This document shows, piece by piece, positions 7,126-16,415 of a DNA stretch of 64,000 nucleotides; within the stretch, counting starts at the first letter, position 1; each line of letters begins with the position of its first letter. Where the stretch lies: positions 114,434-178,433 of the forward strand of contig NZ_FNDH01000002.1 in assembly GCF_900100485.1 (NCBI RefSeq). Direction: 5' to 3'. Position numbers and translations under genes: made by a program. Origin of the DNA: Nitrosomonas sp. Nm132. GTDB taxonomy: Bacteria > Pseudomonadota > Gammaproteobacteria > Burkholderiales > Nitrosomonadaceae. The notes beneath the pieces are model-generated. The model ran no database searches. It was not told where the DNA came from and saw only the letters and a program-made list of their open reading frames with translations.

Positions 7126-8469
7126 ATGATCATCAGCTTCTCTGTCGAAAACTGGATGTCTTTCCGCGACTCCGTCACCTTCTCGATGGTTGCCAGTCGG
7201 GAACGCCAGCACGGAGACAGATTGCCAAAACTCGGGAAGTACAACACCCGCGTCTTGCCGGTTGCCGCCATTTATGGCGGCAACGCCTCTGGCAAAACCA
7301 ATTTCTTCAAAGCACTGAACTTCGCCAAGATACTGGTGGTCAAGGGCACCCAGCCCGATAGTCACTTGGTCGTAGAAGGCTTTCGTCTGGACAACACCAG
7401 TATCGACAAGCCCTCCCGATTCGCCTTTGAGTTGCTGATCGATGAAACGATCTACGAGTTTTCCTTTTCGGTAAACCGCAAGGCCATCCTCGAGGAGAAA
7501 CTGGTTGTCATCACGAGCGCCAGCGAGAGGGCGCTCTATGCGCGGCGTGGCAGCAAGATCGAATTCGACGATGCACTGAAGAAGGATCAATTTCTGCAGT
7601 TCGCTTTCAAGGGCACGCGTGACAACCAGTTGTTCCTGACGAACTCGGTGTCGCAGAAGGTGGACAACTTCCGCCCCGTCTATGACTGGTTCAAGGACAC
7701 ACTGGACTTGGTCGCGCCTGATTCGCGGTTCGAGCCTTTCGAGCAGTTTCTCGATAACGGCCACCCCCTCTATGCCACGATGAACGAGATGCTGCCGCAA
7801 CTCGACACGGGCATTGCCCACCTGGGCGGCGAGGAGATTCCCTTCGAGAATATTCCCCTGCCCGAACCCATGAAGATGCTGCTTCAAGAGGACGTCAAGG
7901 AAGGGATGACGATTCGCCTGATGTCGGACAAGAACGAACGCTTCGTCTTCACCCGCAAAAATGGCGAGCTCATTGCCAAGAAGCTGGTGACCTACCACCC
8001 GAAAACTGACGGCACAGAAGCCAAGTTCGAAATCCGGCAAGAGTCCGATGGATCGCAGCGTGTGATTGATCTCCTGCCCGCGTTTCTGGAACTTGCGGCG
8101 CCAGGGTCAAAGAAGGTATTCGTCATTGACGAGGTGGATCGAAGCCTTCACACCTTGCTGACACGTCGCCTGTTAGAGGCGTACCTGGCCAGTTGCTCCG
8201 CCGACACCCGTTCACAGCTCTTGCTGACTACTCACGATGTCTTGCTGATGGATCAGCAATTGTTACGTCGCGATGAGATGTGGGTGGCCGAGCGCAAGCT
8301 CTCGGGTGCATCTACGCTGGTCTCTTTCAGCGAGTACAAAGATGTGCGATACGACAAGGATATCCGCAAGAGTTATCTGCAAGGCCGGCTTGGTGGCATA
8401 CCTCGCATCTTGCTCAGCAGCAATTTTGCCGAGGGTGACGAGGTTCAGGCCGCTGAGGAGATGCAGTAG
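7126..8469 (+). CDS. AAA/ABC-type ATPase, RloA/AbiLi-like
   Basis: 447 residues. The N-terminus ([15 protein letters not shown]) is the usual first strand of the AAA15/AAA21 (SMC/OLD-like) ATPases. Walker A is GGNASGKT (about residues 49-56); Walker B is [13 protein letters not shown] near residue 332; LLTTHD (about 372) is the switch His. Such ATPases pair with RloB-like proteins next to restriction systems (RloAB) and in lactococcal AbiL. The partner starts directly behind. The pair is flanked by REPs and by the 1.25-kb direct repeats, suggesting recent movement. Defence function is inferred from family, not shown. Confidence 0.82.
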   Translation: MIISFSVENWMSFRDSVTFSMVASRERQHGDRLPKLGKYNTRVLPVAAIYGGNASGKTNFFKALNFAKILVVKGTQPDSHLVVEGFRLDNTSIDKPSRFAFELLIDETIYEFSFSVNRKAILEEKLVVITSASERALYARRGSKIEFDDALKKDQFLQFAFKGTRDNQLFLTNSVSQKVDNFRPVYDWFKDTLDLVAPDSRFEPFEQFLDNGHPLYATMNEMLPQLDTGIAHLGGEEIPFENIPLPEPMKMLLQEDVKEGMTIRLMSDKNERFVFTRKNGELIAKKLVTYHPKTDGTEAKFEIRQESDGSQRVIDLLPAFLELAAPGSKKVFVIDEVDRSLHTLLTRRLLEAYLASCSADTRSQLLLTTHDVLLMDQQLLRRDEMWVAERKLSGASTLVSFSEYKDVRYDKDIRKSYLQGRLGGIPRILLSSNFAEGDEVQAAEEMQ

Positions 8470-8471
8470 TA

Positions 8472-9086
8472 GTGGCCGCACAGCGACGGAAATTCCAGCG
8501 GCCACTGGGAAAACGGCGCTACAAGAAGCTGTTCCTCATCGTGGCCGAAGGTGTCAAAACCGAGCCGATCTATTTCGGCATCTTCACCGATGACACTTCC
8601 ATCGTGCGTGTGAGCTGTTTGAAAGGCAAACACGACAGCTCACCGCCACAGGCATTGAAGCGGATGACCGGCCACCTTGAAAGCGAGGGACTCAGGCCAT
8701 CCGACGAGGCGTGGCTGGTAGTGGACAAAGACCAGTGGAGCGAAGAGCAGCTGACGCAACTCCACCAGTGGTCATTGCAGCAAGAGAACTACGGCTTCGC
8801 GCTCAGCAACCCCAAGTTCGAATACTGGCTGCTGTTACACTTTGAGGATGGCATTGGAATCGCCTCCTCGCGCGACTGCACAGATCGGCTCAAGCGCTGG
8901 ATTCCGGATTACGACAAGGGGATCGATACTCGGAAGATCAGTCAGGCGCAAATTGATGATGCAATTCGCCGTGCAAAGAAGCGCGATCATCCGCCTTGCG
9001 GGGATTGGCCGAGGAGTCTTGGGCAGACGACCGTGTATCGATTGATCGAAAACATCCTCAAAGCCCGCGTTGAGCAAACGACGTAA
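8472..9086 (+). CDS. RloB/AbiLii-like Toprim-type effector
   Basis: 204 residues from GTG 8472, two bases after the ATPase stop. Motifs [10 protein letters not shown] (about residues 28-37, acidic Toprim-like first motif), WLVVDKDQW (about 77-85, DxD) and [13 protein letters not shown] (about 107-119) match RloB-like proteins. These belong to a Toprim-related nuclease superfamily paired with AAA ATPases. The tight spacing indicates co-translation. Nuclease activity is an inference from the acidic motifs. Confidence 0.82.
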   Translation: MAAQRRKFQRPLGKRRYKKLFLIVAEGVKTEPIYFGIFTDDTSIVRVSCLKGKHDSSPPQALKRMTGHLESEGLRPSDEAWLVVDKDQWSEEQLTQLHQWSLQQENYGFALSNPKFEYWLLLHFEDGIGIASSRDCTDRLKRWIPDYDKGIDTRKISQAQIDDAIRRAKKRDHPPCGDWPRSLGQTTVYRLIENILKARVEQTT

Positions 9087-9408
9087 TCCATCCTCCCAAC
9101 TCCAGAACGCAACAATTCCCCGACCCCACCACCGGTGAAGGCGATGAGATCGGGAGATCATCGATTCAGGTTGCCGTGCCCTACCGCGCTACTTCCGGTT
9201 ATCTCCTTTCAGACAACAAGTTTTAGCCCATGCCGGGCACACTAAGGCGCAATAAGCGCAGCGCATTGCACCACAAAGGTTAACCACCCATACGGCGCAA
9301 TGCTCGATGGTTATTGCGTATATGGACTCCTCCTGTTTTGCAAGCAAAATTTGTGATGGTTTTAAGGTGCAACTGCTTCCGTATATCCGCCCTACAGAGG
9401 CTGATTCT
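9087..9408. other. Intergenic with degraded REP sequences
   Basis: No gene was recognised. It holds a REP-like AATAAGCGCAGCGCATTGCACC (about 9250-9272) and a decayed GGCGCAATGC...GCATTGCG-type unit (about 9294-9321). The sequence after the RloB-like stop resembles other accessory spacers in this window. Confidence 0.5.
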
Positions 9409-9495
9409 TCATGAACGGTGTGTGTCAGCGTACCATGCAACCAATAACATGATCGCTGCAAATATTGCCAATCCAATTAAAGATTCAATCGCCAT
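9409..9495 (-). CDS. Tiny single-helix membrane protein (28 aa)
   Basis: 28 residues, MAIESLIGLAIFAAIMLLVAWYAD plus a short tail: a single transmembrane helix. Its ATG lies inside the last codons of the upstream gene (11-bp overlap), the same layout as the 76/33-residue pair at 6471-6792. GGAGCAG precedes the start at good distance. Function unknown. With its upstream partner broken by a MITE, its own expression may depend on what promoter remains. Confidence 0.45.
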   Translation of the reverse strand: MAIESLIGLAIFAAIMLLVAWYADTHRS

Positions 9496-9754
9496 TGTCT
9501 GCTCCTCTACGCAAGGTATAGGAGACAATCAAAAACATGATTGCCAGGAAAATTAATGCCAGCACGCCAACAAAAGTCACTTTCTGGTCAACAAAGCCAC
9601 CCAATAGGGCAGCAATCACAGTCGCCGTGGCTACGTTATCCGACACCTTAGCCCGAATATTTCATAAATCCTGCGTGATCATCACGCGAATTTATGAAAT
9701 ATTCGGGTTAGCCAAGCCTTCCCGCTGCGCTTTGTTAAATACCGGCTTTCTCAT
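9485..9754 (-). pseudogene. Small two-helix membrane protein gene split by a MITE
   Basis: The gene begins MRKPVFNKAQREGLA at 9754 and then runs into the MITE at 9652-9707, where translation stops within its end. Removing the 56-bp element and one 4-bp target copy restores the frame exactly: AKVSDNVATATVIAALLGG continues to LRRGADNGD. The repaired product is about 69 residues with two hydrophobic segments. The clean repair shows that the element inserted recently into an intact gene. Function unknown. Confidence 0.75.
9652..9707. mobile_element. Short MITE (56 bp) with TTAG target duplication
   Basis: Ends CCCGAATATTTCATAAAT and its inverse, flanked by TTAG at 9648-9651 and 9708-9711. The interior (CCTGCGTGATCATCACGCG) equals the right-hand interior of the 162-bp copies, so this is an internally deleted form. 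It disrupts the gene at 9485-9754. Confidence 0.92.
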
Positions 9755-9758
9755 GTAA

Positions 9759-9861
9759 TCAGCTTACACCAATACCCGGCAAAATCAAGGTTGCCACGGA
9801 ATAGCCCGTAGCGGTAAGTACCGCACGTACCCACCCCATACCCACAAAAATGCCGGTCAGT
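9759..9861 (-). pseudogene. Membrane-protein C-terminal remnant
   Basis: An open frame of about 33 codons without a start, reading LTGIFVGMGWVRAVLTATGY and ending LILPGIGVS, stops 4 bp before the split gene at 9754. A related string, VLIGIFVGMRWA, occurs on the minus strand within each duplication copy (about 5880-5905). It looks like a decayed third member of this small membrane-protein operon, its 5' part replaced by a REP. Confidence 0.4.
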
Positions 9862-9863
9862 TC

Positions 9864-9894
9864 GTAGGGTGTAATAAGCGCAGCGCATTGCACC
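9864..9894 (+). repeat. REP element with GGTGCAAT stem
   Basis: GTAG head, GGTGTAATAAGCGCAGCG, CATTGCACC. The same unit in opposite orientation is at 16311-16341. Confidence 0.7.
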
Positions 9895-9918
9895 ACAGGG
9901 TTGCGTGACCACCCATAC

Positions 9919-9949
9919 GGCGCAATGCCCGATGGTTATTGCGCCCTAC
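9919..9949 (-). repeat. REP element with GGCGCAAT stem, second copy
   Basis: Minus strand GTAGGGCGCAATAACC, then GGGCATTGCGCC. Together with its flanks (9899-9955) it matches 6959-7017, so the RloAB-like pair lies between direct copies of this unit as well. Confidence 0.7.
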
Positions 9950-10712
9950 GCGGGCTGAATGCCATCAGAAGCGCTTGAATTATTCTTCTTCTGTATTTCT
10001 ATTCAGCAGGGCGTTACGGGAATTAATCATGAAGAATTTGATCCAGGCGGGGAATCGTACAAAGGGACAGGTGTACTTTGGTGCAGGTGTACTTTGGTGC
10101 ATCTTTACTAAAGCCCACCGCATACCCACAAAAATACCGATCAGCACAAAACAGCAAGCATAAAAAAAACCGTTCCCGGTTTCCCAAGGGCGGTTTCGTT
10201 TGATCAGGCTTTGCGGTTAATCCATGATCCCGCGTGGGCACAGACAACGCGTGCCCACCCTACCCGCTTGACGCATCATCTTCCCCACAAAGACGACAAT
10301 GGTGCAGCCCATAAGCCCGCTCCAAGCGGCAAGGTTTCCGCGCCATCGTACAGTGATCCGTGCCGCAATGAGCCGCGGATAGAGAGATTGTGTACCGTTC
10401 ATAGCGGGAACAGTATCGTGCAACCGGGAATTTATCAACGTGCATTCGGGAAAATAAAGCCGTGCACTTGGGAATGTGAAACCATAAAAACGGGAACCCT
10501 CAGGGAGCCTGTCAGCGCCCAAAGAAATGCCAGCCAGCGCAAAATAACAAGCATAAAAAAAACCACCCCCGATTTCCCAAGGGCGGTTTCGTTTGGTTAG
10601 CGTTTGCGGTTAATCCGAGGATTAGTCCGCGTGGGCACAAACAGCGCGTGCCCACGCTACCTGACTACCTGGCTCCCGGTTTCCAGGGAGCAGTGGTTGG
10701 ATCAAGCGCCAT

Positions 10713-10814
10713 TCAATCCTTTTTTGAATAATCTTTCCATGCGTCATAGGCAAGGTAATACACAAAAGCAACAAAAATACATCCCATCAATGCCATCAGG
10801 ATACTATTCAGCAT
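10713..10814 (-). CDS. Tiny single-helix membrane protein (33 aa), duplication copy 2
   Basis: Same sequence as 6471-6572, overlapping the 76-residue gene by 11 bp. Function unknown. Confidence 0.55.
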   Translation of the reverse strand: MLNSILMALMGCIFVAFVYYLAYDAWKDYSKKD

Positions 10815-11034
10815 TTTCAAGTCTCTCCAGTAGTTGTTTGATCCTTTTATAGTTCCAGACACCAAAACCAGCTGTACCGAACAGGCCGATCATTGCTAAA
10901 AAAAGAACCACGGTACTTGCAGATAAATAATTGCTTGCAGCCCATCCCAACAAACCAAGCATCATGGCTATTGCCGTAAAAAACATTTTTTCATGAAAGG
11001 AAATTTCGGCTTTTAATCTATCCAGTTTGCTCAT
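10804..11034 (-). CDS. Small two-helix membrane protein (76 aa), duplication copy 2
   Basis: Encodes the same 76 residues as 6562-6792 (KLDRLKAEISFHEK start, two hydrophobic segments, basic coiled tail). No substitutions between the copies were seen, so the duplication is recent or the copies are kept equal by gene conversion. Function unknown. Confidence 0.65.
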   Translation of the reverse strand: MSKLDRLKAEISFHEKMFFTAIAMMLGLLGWAASNYLSASTVVLFLAMIGLFGTAGFGVWNYKRIKQLLERLENAE

Positions 11035-11133
11035 TCCAGCAGGCTACACCCATCGTAATATTTGGTCAATCTCACATAAAGCCTCAAGACGTCTCCCCAG
11101 TGAGGGGCGTTCTTTTGTAGCCAAAAACCGCAC

Positions 11134-11172
11134 ATAAAAAAACCGCCCCCGGTTTCCCAAGGACGGTTTCGT
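11134..11172 (-). terminator. Terminator of the DUF4214 gene
   Basis: Minus strand GAAACCGTCCTTGGG, loop, CCGGGGGCGGTTTTTTT: a strong stem and U-run about 80 bp after the stop at 11251. Confidence 0.6.
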
Positions 11173-11250
11173 TTGATCAGGATTTGCGGTTAATCCGGGG
11201 ATTGTTCCGCGTGGGCATGGTGTGCCCACTCCACCTGGCTCCAGGGGAAA

Positions 11251-13893
11251 TTAAGCAACGGGAGCTAGTGCAATGACCAGCGCATCCAGATCAACAGCAC
11301 CGGTTAATTTGACCAGTGTATCACCGGCGTCCAGCAGATTGCTTGCTGGTGCGACATTATCCTGATAAATATATGTATCACCGCCCAATTGGAACACCAG
11401 GTTGTTGTCAGCAGAAGCTGCTGCATCCTTCAGCGCCAAATCCAGATCAGTCTGGGTGGTGGTGAATTTCGCAAAAGCAGCACCTGCATTCAGATTGATG
11501 TCATCCGACACAGCCGCATCCAGTGCGGTCTTGCCTGCATTCAACACCAAATTCAGACCTTGAACCGTATCAGTAGCGCCGTAGGTGGAGGCACTCAAAT
11601 TCACGACATCCAAACCAGCACCCAGCTTGATGGTTTCCGCTGCGGTGTTGATGGAAGTGTAGGTCAGACCAACAGTAGCTTTGCCGGCGATATCTGCACT
11701 ATTCAGCGCGGAAGCATCAACCGTCGCCAGTTTAGTGCCATCAGCATTGGTGACAACGGCAGCTCCGTTACCTGACAAAGTCAGGCTAGCCAAGTCCTTC
11801 AGTCCTTCAGCAGCATTGCTGGTGGCAATGGTCACGGTGGAAGCGACGTATGCGTCATCGGATGTGGCCACAGTATCCTGGGTGTCGGTGCCCGGAGCCA
11901 GCGTGATGGTGGCAGCCTTGGCTTCACCGGCTAGCCAAGCAGCAACAGCCGCAGGATTATCACCCTCGCCACCCTGAATGGTCAGATTGACAGTTTCAGC
12001 GTGGGCTTGGACGATGCCACTAGCCTTTTCGGCGATGTTCAGGGTACCGGCGTAGGTTGGCGTGGCACCAGCAGCGTAACCGGCCGCTTCGGCAAGCAGA
12101 ACACCATTAGCCACCAGCGCCTGGGTACCGACATTGTCAACCGTCGAACCGCTGAAAAGATCAATGGTCGTGTAGTTAGCACCCAGTTGAGCGGCATCCA
12201 GGTTGTTAACAAGACCAGTCAACTTCAGGGTTTCGAAGTTGGTCAACACTTTGTTGAAGACGATGTAGTCGTCAGCGACCAGAGCTGCAGCCAAGGGCGC
12301 CAAGCTAACAGTATCAACACCTTCGCCGCCATCGATCTTGTCGGTGGTCTTGACAGTACCGGTGATAGCGACCGTGTCGTTACCCGCACCACCCTGGACA
12401 TTGTAGCCCACGCCAGCATTGATAGTCAGGTCGATGGTGTCATCGCCTTCACCCGCGTCAACAACAGCAGCGACCACAGCAGCCGAGCCCTTGGAGACAA
12501 GAACAGCCAAGGTGTCATTGCCAGCACCAGTCGATAGGGACGCCGCATTAGCAGTAGCGGTGCCAGTAAAGGCGATAGTCGCGGTATCGTTGCCCTCGCC
12601 GGTCTTGACGTTAGCAACTGTCGGGACAGCAACGTACGTGATGTCACCGGTACTGGCCGATGCATCAACGGTGGACAGAGCTTTGGAAGAACCTGCTTCG
12701 TTGCCAACGACAAGGGTACTGTTGATCGAGGTATTGATGCTAACCGACTCAACGTCCTTGCCAGCTGTCACTGTAAGACCAAGATCTGAAATAGGATCAG
12801 CCGGTGTGGCATCAACACGCGTACCGGAAACAGTCACGGAATTCAGCACACCACCTGCGGCAGCACTAACAGCCAGAGTCACAGTATCAGCGACATTAGT
12901 CAGCGCAACGGTAGCAGTGGCAGCAGCAGCGGCAGCCTGGACAGACAGCGGATCAACAGTAATGTTCCTAAAGCCCGCGGTAGTAGTAGCCGCCAAATTG
13001 ATCACATCAGTGGCAAAACCGACCTGGTTGATCGCTGTCGCACCAACGAAATTAGCGGCATCGATATTAGCAGCAATGACAGCGATCTCGTTGTTGTAGT
13101 TGATGGTTTCAACATTCTTCACAGTGGTATTAGTCGGGAAGGTACCACCATTGAGGACGCCATTGGTGAAGATGTTCAGGATATCAGTGCCCGCACCACC
13201 ATCAATGTTATCAAAAGCGCTGAAAGTGGTCGCAGGTGCACCATTCGCATCTACCGTCAATGCGTTGATGGTATCATTACCCGTGGTGCCGGGAATGGTG
13301 TCCGCACCTGGAGTCAGCGTGAAAGTCTCACCAGTATGTCCGTCCACAATAATGCCGAGGCCTGCCAGATAGGCTACGGCGTCCGCCTCGGTGGTTGGGC
13401 CATCAGCGGTCACGCCGGCGAGGACGGCTTGCAGGTCGCCCACATTGTCATCCGCATTCTCTCTGGAGTAGATTTCTGCCACCAGCATTTTGTTTTTGAA
13501 CAGATTAGCGGTATCTGCAAATTCAGGCGCCGGGGTGCCGAGCAGATAGAGGCCTGCTTCAATGATGATATCGCCAATGTCTCTGCCTGCATTGAGGCTA
13601 TCGACGACAAATTTTTCCGCCTGGGCATCGGCGCTGGCGGGGTCGGTATTACCCGCCGTCAGACCGAAGTTCTTGAGCAGCGCGGCGGCTATTTCTTGAG
13701 AGGTTACGGCACCTTTCAGAATATCCTGCCGGAATTGCGGCGTCGCTACCAGGAAATCAGCCAGTTCCTCGAAGGACGTGCCTCTTTCAATCAGGTTAGA
13801 GAACTCTCTTAGAAAATTAGCGCCAGGGGCACCGTTGAACAAGCCCACCGTCAACCCTACAATGTATTGTTTTTGAGTGTCAGAAATAGCCAT
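11251..13893 (-). CDS. DUF4214-type secreted S-layer/RTX-like repeat protein
   Basis: 880 residues from ATG 13893, preceded by AAAGGAAG; an in-frame ATG 48 bp upstream lacks an RBS. The N-terminus (about 1-150) has DUF4214-like helices (GLFNGAPGANFLREF, LVATPQFRQDI). Residues 200-880 are Ala/Thr/Val/Asp-rich beta-repeat sequence with RTX-like GGAGTDIL, GGAGNDTV and GGEGVDTV nonapeptides, almost no Cys or Arg, and the ending DTLVKLTG...LDALVIALAP. There is no Sec signal, so export by a type I system through a C-terminal signal is likely; a TolC-family protein is encoded at 22893. Likely surface layer or adhesin-like. Long plus-strand open frames here are shadows of its biased composition. Confidence 0.8.
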   Translation of the reverse strand: MAISDTQKQYIVGLTVGLFNGAPGANFLREFSNLIERGTSFEELADFLVATPQFRQDILKGAVTSQEIAAALLKNFGLTAGNTDPASADAQAEKFVVDSLNAGRDIGDIIIEAGLYLLGTPAPEFADTANLFKNKMLVAEIYSRENADDNVGDLQAVLAGVTADGPTTEADAVAYLAGLGIIVDGHTGETFTLTPGADTIPGTTGNDTINALTVDANGAPATTFSAFDNIDGGAGTDILNIFTNGVLNGGTFPTNTTVKNVETINYNNEIAVIAANIDAANFVGATAINQVGFATDVINLAATTTAGFRNITVDPLSVQAAAAAATATVALTNVADTVTLAVSAAAGGVLNSVTVSGTRVDATPADPISDLGLTVTAGKDVESVSINTSINSTLVVGNEAGSSKALSTVDASASTGDITYVAVPTVANVKTGEGNDTATIAFTGTATANAASLSTGAGNDTLAVLVSKGSAAVVAAVVDAGEGDDTIDLTINAGVGYNVQGGAGNDTVAITGTVKTTDKIDGGEGVDTVSLAPLAAALVADDYIVFNKVLTNFETLKLTGLVNNLDAAQLGANYTTIDLFSGSTVDNVGTQALVANGVLLAEAAGYAAGATPTYAGTLNIAEKASGIVQAHAETVNLTIQGGEGDNPAAVAAWLAGEAKAATITLAPGTDTQDTVATSDDAYVASTVTIATSNAAEGLKDLASLTLSGNGAAVVTNADGTKLATVDASALNSADIAGKATVGLTYTSINTAAETIKLGAGLDVVNLSASTYGATDTVQGLNLVLNAGKTALDAAVSDDINLNAGAAFAKFTTTQTDLDLALKDAAASADNNLVFQLGGDTYIYQDNVAPASNLLDAGDTLVKLTGAVDLDALVIALAPVA

Positions 13894-14651
13894 AAGTAAA
13901 AGCTTCCTTTTAAATTGAGTTAAAAAAACGTCAGACCACAAACTCTATGTTACGAAATTGCTGAATATGAAACAAACAGTCCTTGCAACCTGTTATAAGC
14001 CGGTTTTTGCGTTCCCGTTTGTCTGATTGCATCCTTCATGACAATGACAATAATTGCTACCAGAAATCGACACAGTTGACAAGTTTCAACGATTCTGCCT
14101 AAAAAATCCGACCCGTGCAAGCAAGCTGGGATGCTTAAAAATATTTTGTCGCTTATTTGCAACAGTTTGCGTATTACAAGGAACAGGCTTGCGTGCCATG
14201 CGCCCTCACCTGCCAATAAACAGCCGCCGCCAGCCATTCCTGCAAGCCGCCTTCGTTATTTATACTCGTCACCCTTCAAAATTCGGTTTTTATCATCCCT
14301 CATCCGGCCTTCTCCCAGCAGGGGAAGGGGGGAAGGTCGAGCGGCCGAATTTTGAAGGACGATGAGTATGCTTTCCATCTTACATTAAGATTGTGCAGTC
14401 GAATGGCTGAAAAGCGCGTGATTTTTCCCACATTAATGACTTGTCATCGGTCCGCAGCACTTCGACTTCTTTTCATTCTAACACCGATCGCCTTTCGGGA
14501 ATATGACAATGATCTGCATGACGAACGGCGGAGACCCTGCTGCGGAAGCGGCATGGCGCGAGACAACCCGGAAGGACTCAATGGCTGAAAGTGGTCACAC
14601 TGTTGAGGGGTTTATACGCTAATATCACCGTTTTTTGCTGACCAGGAAATC
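13894..14651. other. Intergenic, 758 bp
   Basis: No gene recognised. It carries the leader and promoter region of the DUF4214 gene at its left end, and the 108-bp inverted-repeat element at 14262-14369. The remainder shows no frame with a plausible RBS or protein-like composition. Confidence 0.5.
14262..14369. repeat. 108-bp inverted-repeat element (MITE-like)
   Basis: Arms ATACTCGTCACCCTTCAAAA... (14262-14286) and its inverse at 14345-14369 match over 25 bp with three differences, ending TTCGG at the inner side. The interior contains CCGGCCTTCTCCCAGCAGGG, a GC-rich hairpin type common in bacterial spacers. No clear target duplication was seen. Confidence 0.6.
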
Positions 14652-15317
14652 ATGATGAAACCGGAAGATGTTGCACACTACCTGCGGGAAAATCCGCAGT
14701 TTTTCGATGACTATGCCGAAATGCTGGCGGATATCAGGATTCCGCATCCCCACGAGGGCCGGGTGATTTCGATCAGTGAGCGTCAGATGATCTCGCTGCG
14801 GGAGAAAAACCGCCAGCTGCAGGTCAAGCTGCATGAGCTGATCAATATCGGCGAGAATAATGACAAGATCAGCGAGAAAATGCATCGGCTGACGGTTGCG
14901 CTGGTGGAATTCAATTCGCTGGAAGCAATGCTGCACGGGCTGAATAATCATCTGCGCGATGATTTCGCCATTCCCCATGTGGCGTTACGCTTGTGGTCTT
15001 CAAACCAGGCTGCCGGCGAGGGACAACGCCTTGAATTCACGCCGGTCAGCGACACCGTGCACGCCCTCGTTGACAACATGGCGCGGCCTTACTGCGGCCC
15101 GCATCTGGCGGACGAGATCAATCAATGGTTTGGACAGGATGCGTCGTTGCTGCGCTCTTTCTGCATGATTCCGCTACGCAGGAAACATACCATTGGCTTG
15201 CTGGTGATGGGCAGCCCGGAACTGGAACGATTTTATCCCGACATGGGCACGCTTTATCTGGAGCGGTTAGGCGCGCTGATCACGAGCGCGCTGACCCGTC
15301 TCAAGAGCAAGGGCTGA
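14652..15317 (+). CDS. DUF484 family protein
   Basis: 221 residues. The N-terminus has the DUF484 signature VAHYLRENPQFFDDYAEMLADIRIPHPHEGRVISISERQ-type string (residues 5-43), a coiled segment (about 44-75) and a GAF-like C-terminal half. In many proteobacteria this gene stands between dapF and xerC; here xerC follows after 21 bp but dapF is not upstream. Its biochemical role is not established. Two adjacent ATGs (14652, 14655) are possible starts. Confidence 0.88.
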   Translation: MMKPEDVAHYLRENPQFFDDYAEMLADIRIPHPHEGRVISISERQMISLREKNRQLQVKLHELINIGENNDKISEKMHRLTVALVEFNSLEAMLHGLNNHLRDDFAIPHVALRLWSSNQAAGEGQRLEFTPVSDTVHALVDNMARPYCGPHLADEINQWFGQDASLLRSFCMIPLRRKHTIGLLVMGSPELERFYPDMGTLYLERLGALITSALTRLKSKG

Positions 15318-15338
15318 TAAGGGTAGAGATAGCGGCAC

Positions 15339-16244
15339 ATGAATTCCCCCGATCCTGACGAGAAGCCAGCGCTGGTCAGCGCTTACCTCGCTCATCTGAC
15401 GCATGAGCGCAGGCTGTCACCGCTCACCGAAAAAAGTTATGCGCGGGATCTGGCTGTTTTGTTGCAGCTTTCTGAAGCAGTTCCCCTGAATCAGTTGCGG
15501 GCGCATGATATCCGCCACTTCGTCGCCAAGCTGCATGGGGGCGGCCTTTCCGGCAGAAGCCTGGCGAGAATGCTCTCCGCCTGGCGAGGTTTTTACCGCT
15601 ATTTAAGCCGCCATCACGGCTATTCTGACAATCCCTGCAACGGCATGCGCGTCCCCAAATCGCCGAAGAACCTACCGCATGCGCTTTCCCCGGATGAAAC
15701 CGCGCGGTTGATGGCGTTCGATCACGATGATCCGCTCAGCGTGCGCGATCGCGCCATGTTCGAGTTGTTTTATTCCTCGGGATTACGGCTCGCGGAATTG
15801 ACGCAGCTTCGGCCAGAGGATATCCATTTTGTCGAGGGCACGGTGCGGGTGCAAGGAAAAGGCAGCAAGACGCGCGTGGTGCCCGTCGGCAGCTATGCCT
15901 TGCAGGCGCTTCAGGCATGGCTGACGCAGCGCGCAGGCATGCTGAAACCCGGAGAGACCGCGCTATTTGTGTCGCTGCGCGGCTGTCAAATCAGCCCCCG
16001 TGCAGTCGAGTACCGCCTGGACGCATGGGCTGCCCGGCAGAATCTCGGCAATCAGGTGCATCCTCATGCGCTGCGCCATTCGTTCGCTTCCCATGTGCTG
16101 CAATCCAGCGGGGATTTACGCGCTGTGCAGGAAATGCTGGGACATGCCAGCATCAGCACCACACAGGTCTATACCCATCTGGACTTTCAGCACCTCGCCA
16201 AAATTTACGATAGCGCTCATCCGCGTGCGAAGCGGAAAAAATAA
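15339..16244 (+). CDS. xerC: Tyrosine recombinase XerC
   Basis: 301 residues, the usual XerC length. The N-terminal SAM-like core-binding domain spans about 10-95. The catalytic set is visible: Arg in SSGLRLAEL, Lys in GKGSKTRVV, HALRH (His-x-x-Arg), His in LGHASISTTQ and Tyr in VYTHL. With XerD it resolves chromosome dimers at dif. It lies directly after the DUF484 gene, its common partner. Confidence 0.93.
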   Translation: MNSPDPDEKPALVSAYLAHLTHERRLSPLTEKSYARDLAVLLQLSEAVPLNQLRAHDIRHFVAKLHGGGLSGRSLARMLSAWRGFYRYLSRHHGYSDNPCNGMRVPKSPKNLPHALSPDETARLMAFDHDDPLSVRDRAMFELFYSSGLRLAELTQLRPEDIHFVEGTVRVQGKGSKTRVVPVGSYALQALQAWLTQRAGMLKPGETALFVSLRGCQISPRAVEYRLDAWAARQNLGNQVHPHALRHSFASHVLQSSGDLRAVQEMLGHASISTTQVYTHLDFQHLAKIYDSAHPRAKRKK

Positions 16245-16310
16245 GGCTGGCAGACCGTTCGGCCTTCGACAGTATGTCATAGGGGCAGACATGGGGTAGA
16301 GGCTAAATCT

Positions 16311-16341
16311 GGTGCAATGCGCTGCGCTTATTGCACCCTAC
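16311..16341 (-). repeat. REP element with GGTGCAAT stem
   Basis: Minus strand GTAGGGTGCAATAAGC, then GCGCATTGCACC. Same family as 9864-9894, in the spacer between convergent xerC and the alcohol dehydrogenase gene. Confidence 0.7.
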
Positions 16342-16415
16342 GAACTGTGGTTGGCATTTTTGCGGGTATTCGGTCGGCACACTATCGTGCCCACCCTGCA
16401 GCCGCTGGTTTTAAC

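Larger units (their letters stand above)
9955..11200. repeat. 1.25-kb direct duplication, copy 2
   Basis: Same content and orientation as 5713-6960. This copy adjoins the DUF4214 gene and includes that gene's probable terminator (11134-11172), which suggests it is the parental copy. REPs recur at 10232-10263 and 10629-10660, and terminator-like units at about 10157 and 10554. Confidence 0.92.

Noticed and set aside
7051..8040. 329-codon minus-strand frame opposite the ATPase gene
   Set aside because: The plus strand carries Walker motifs and a good RBS; the antisense product has no recognisable motif.
11389..13812. Long plus-strand open frames opposite the 880-residue repeat protein
   Set aside because: They are antisense shadows of biased Ala/Thr/Val coding; no RBS or recognisable domains, while the minus-strand frame has DUF4214 and RTX features.
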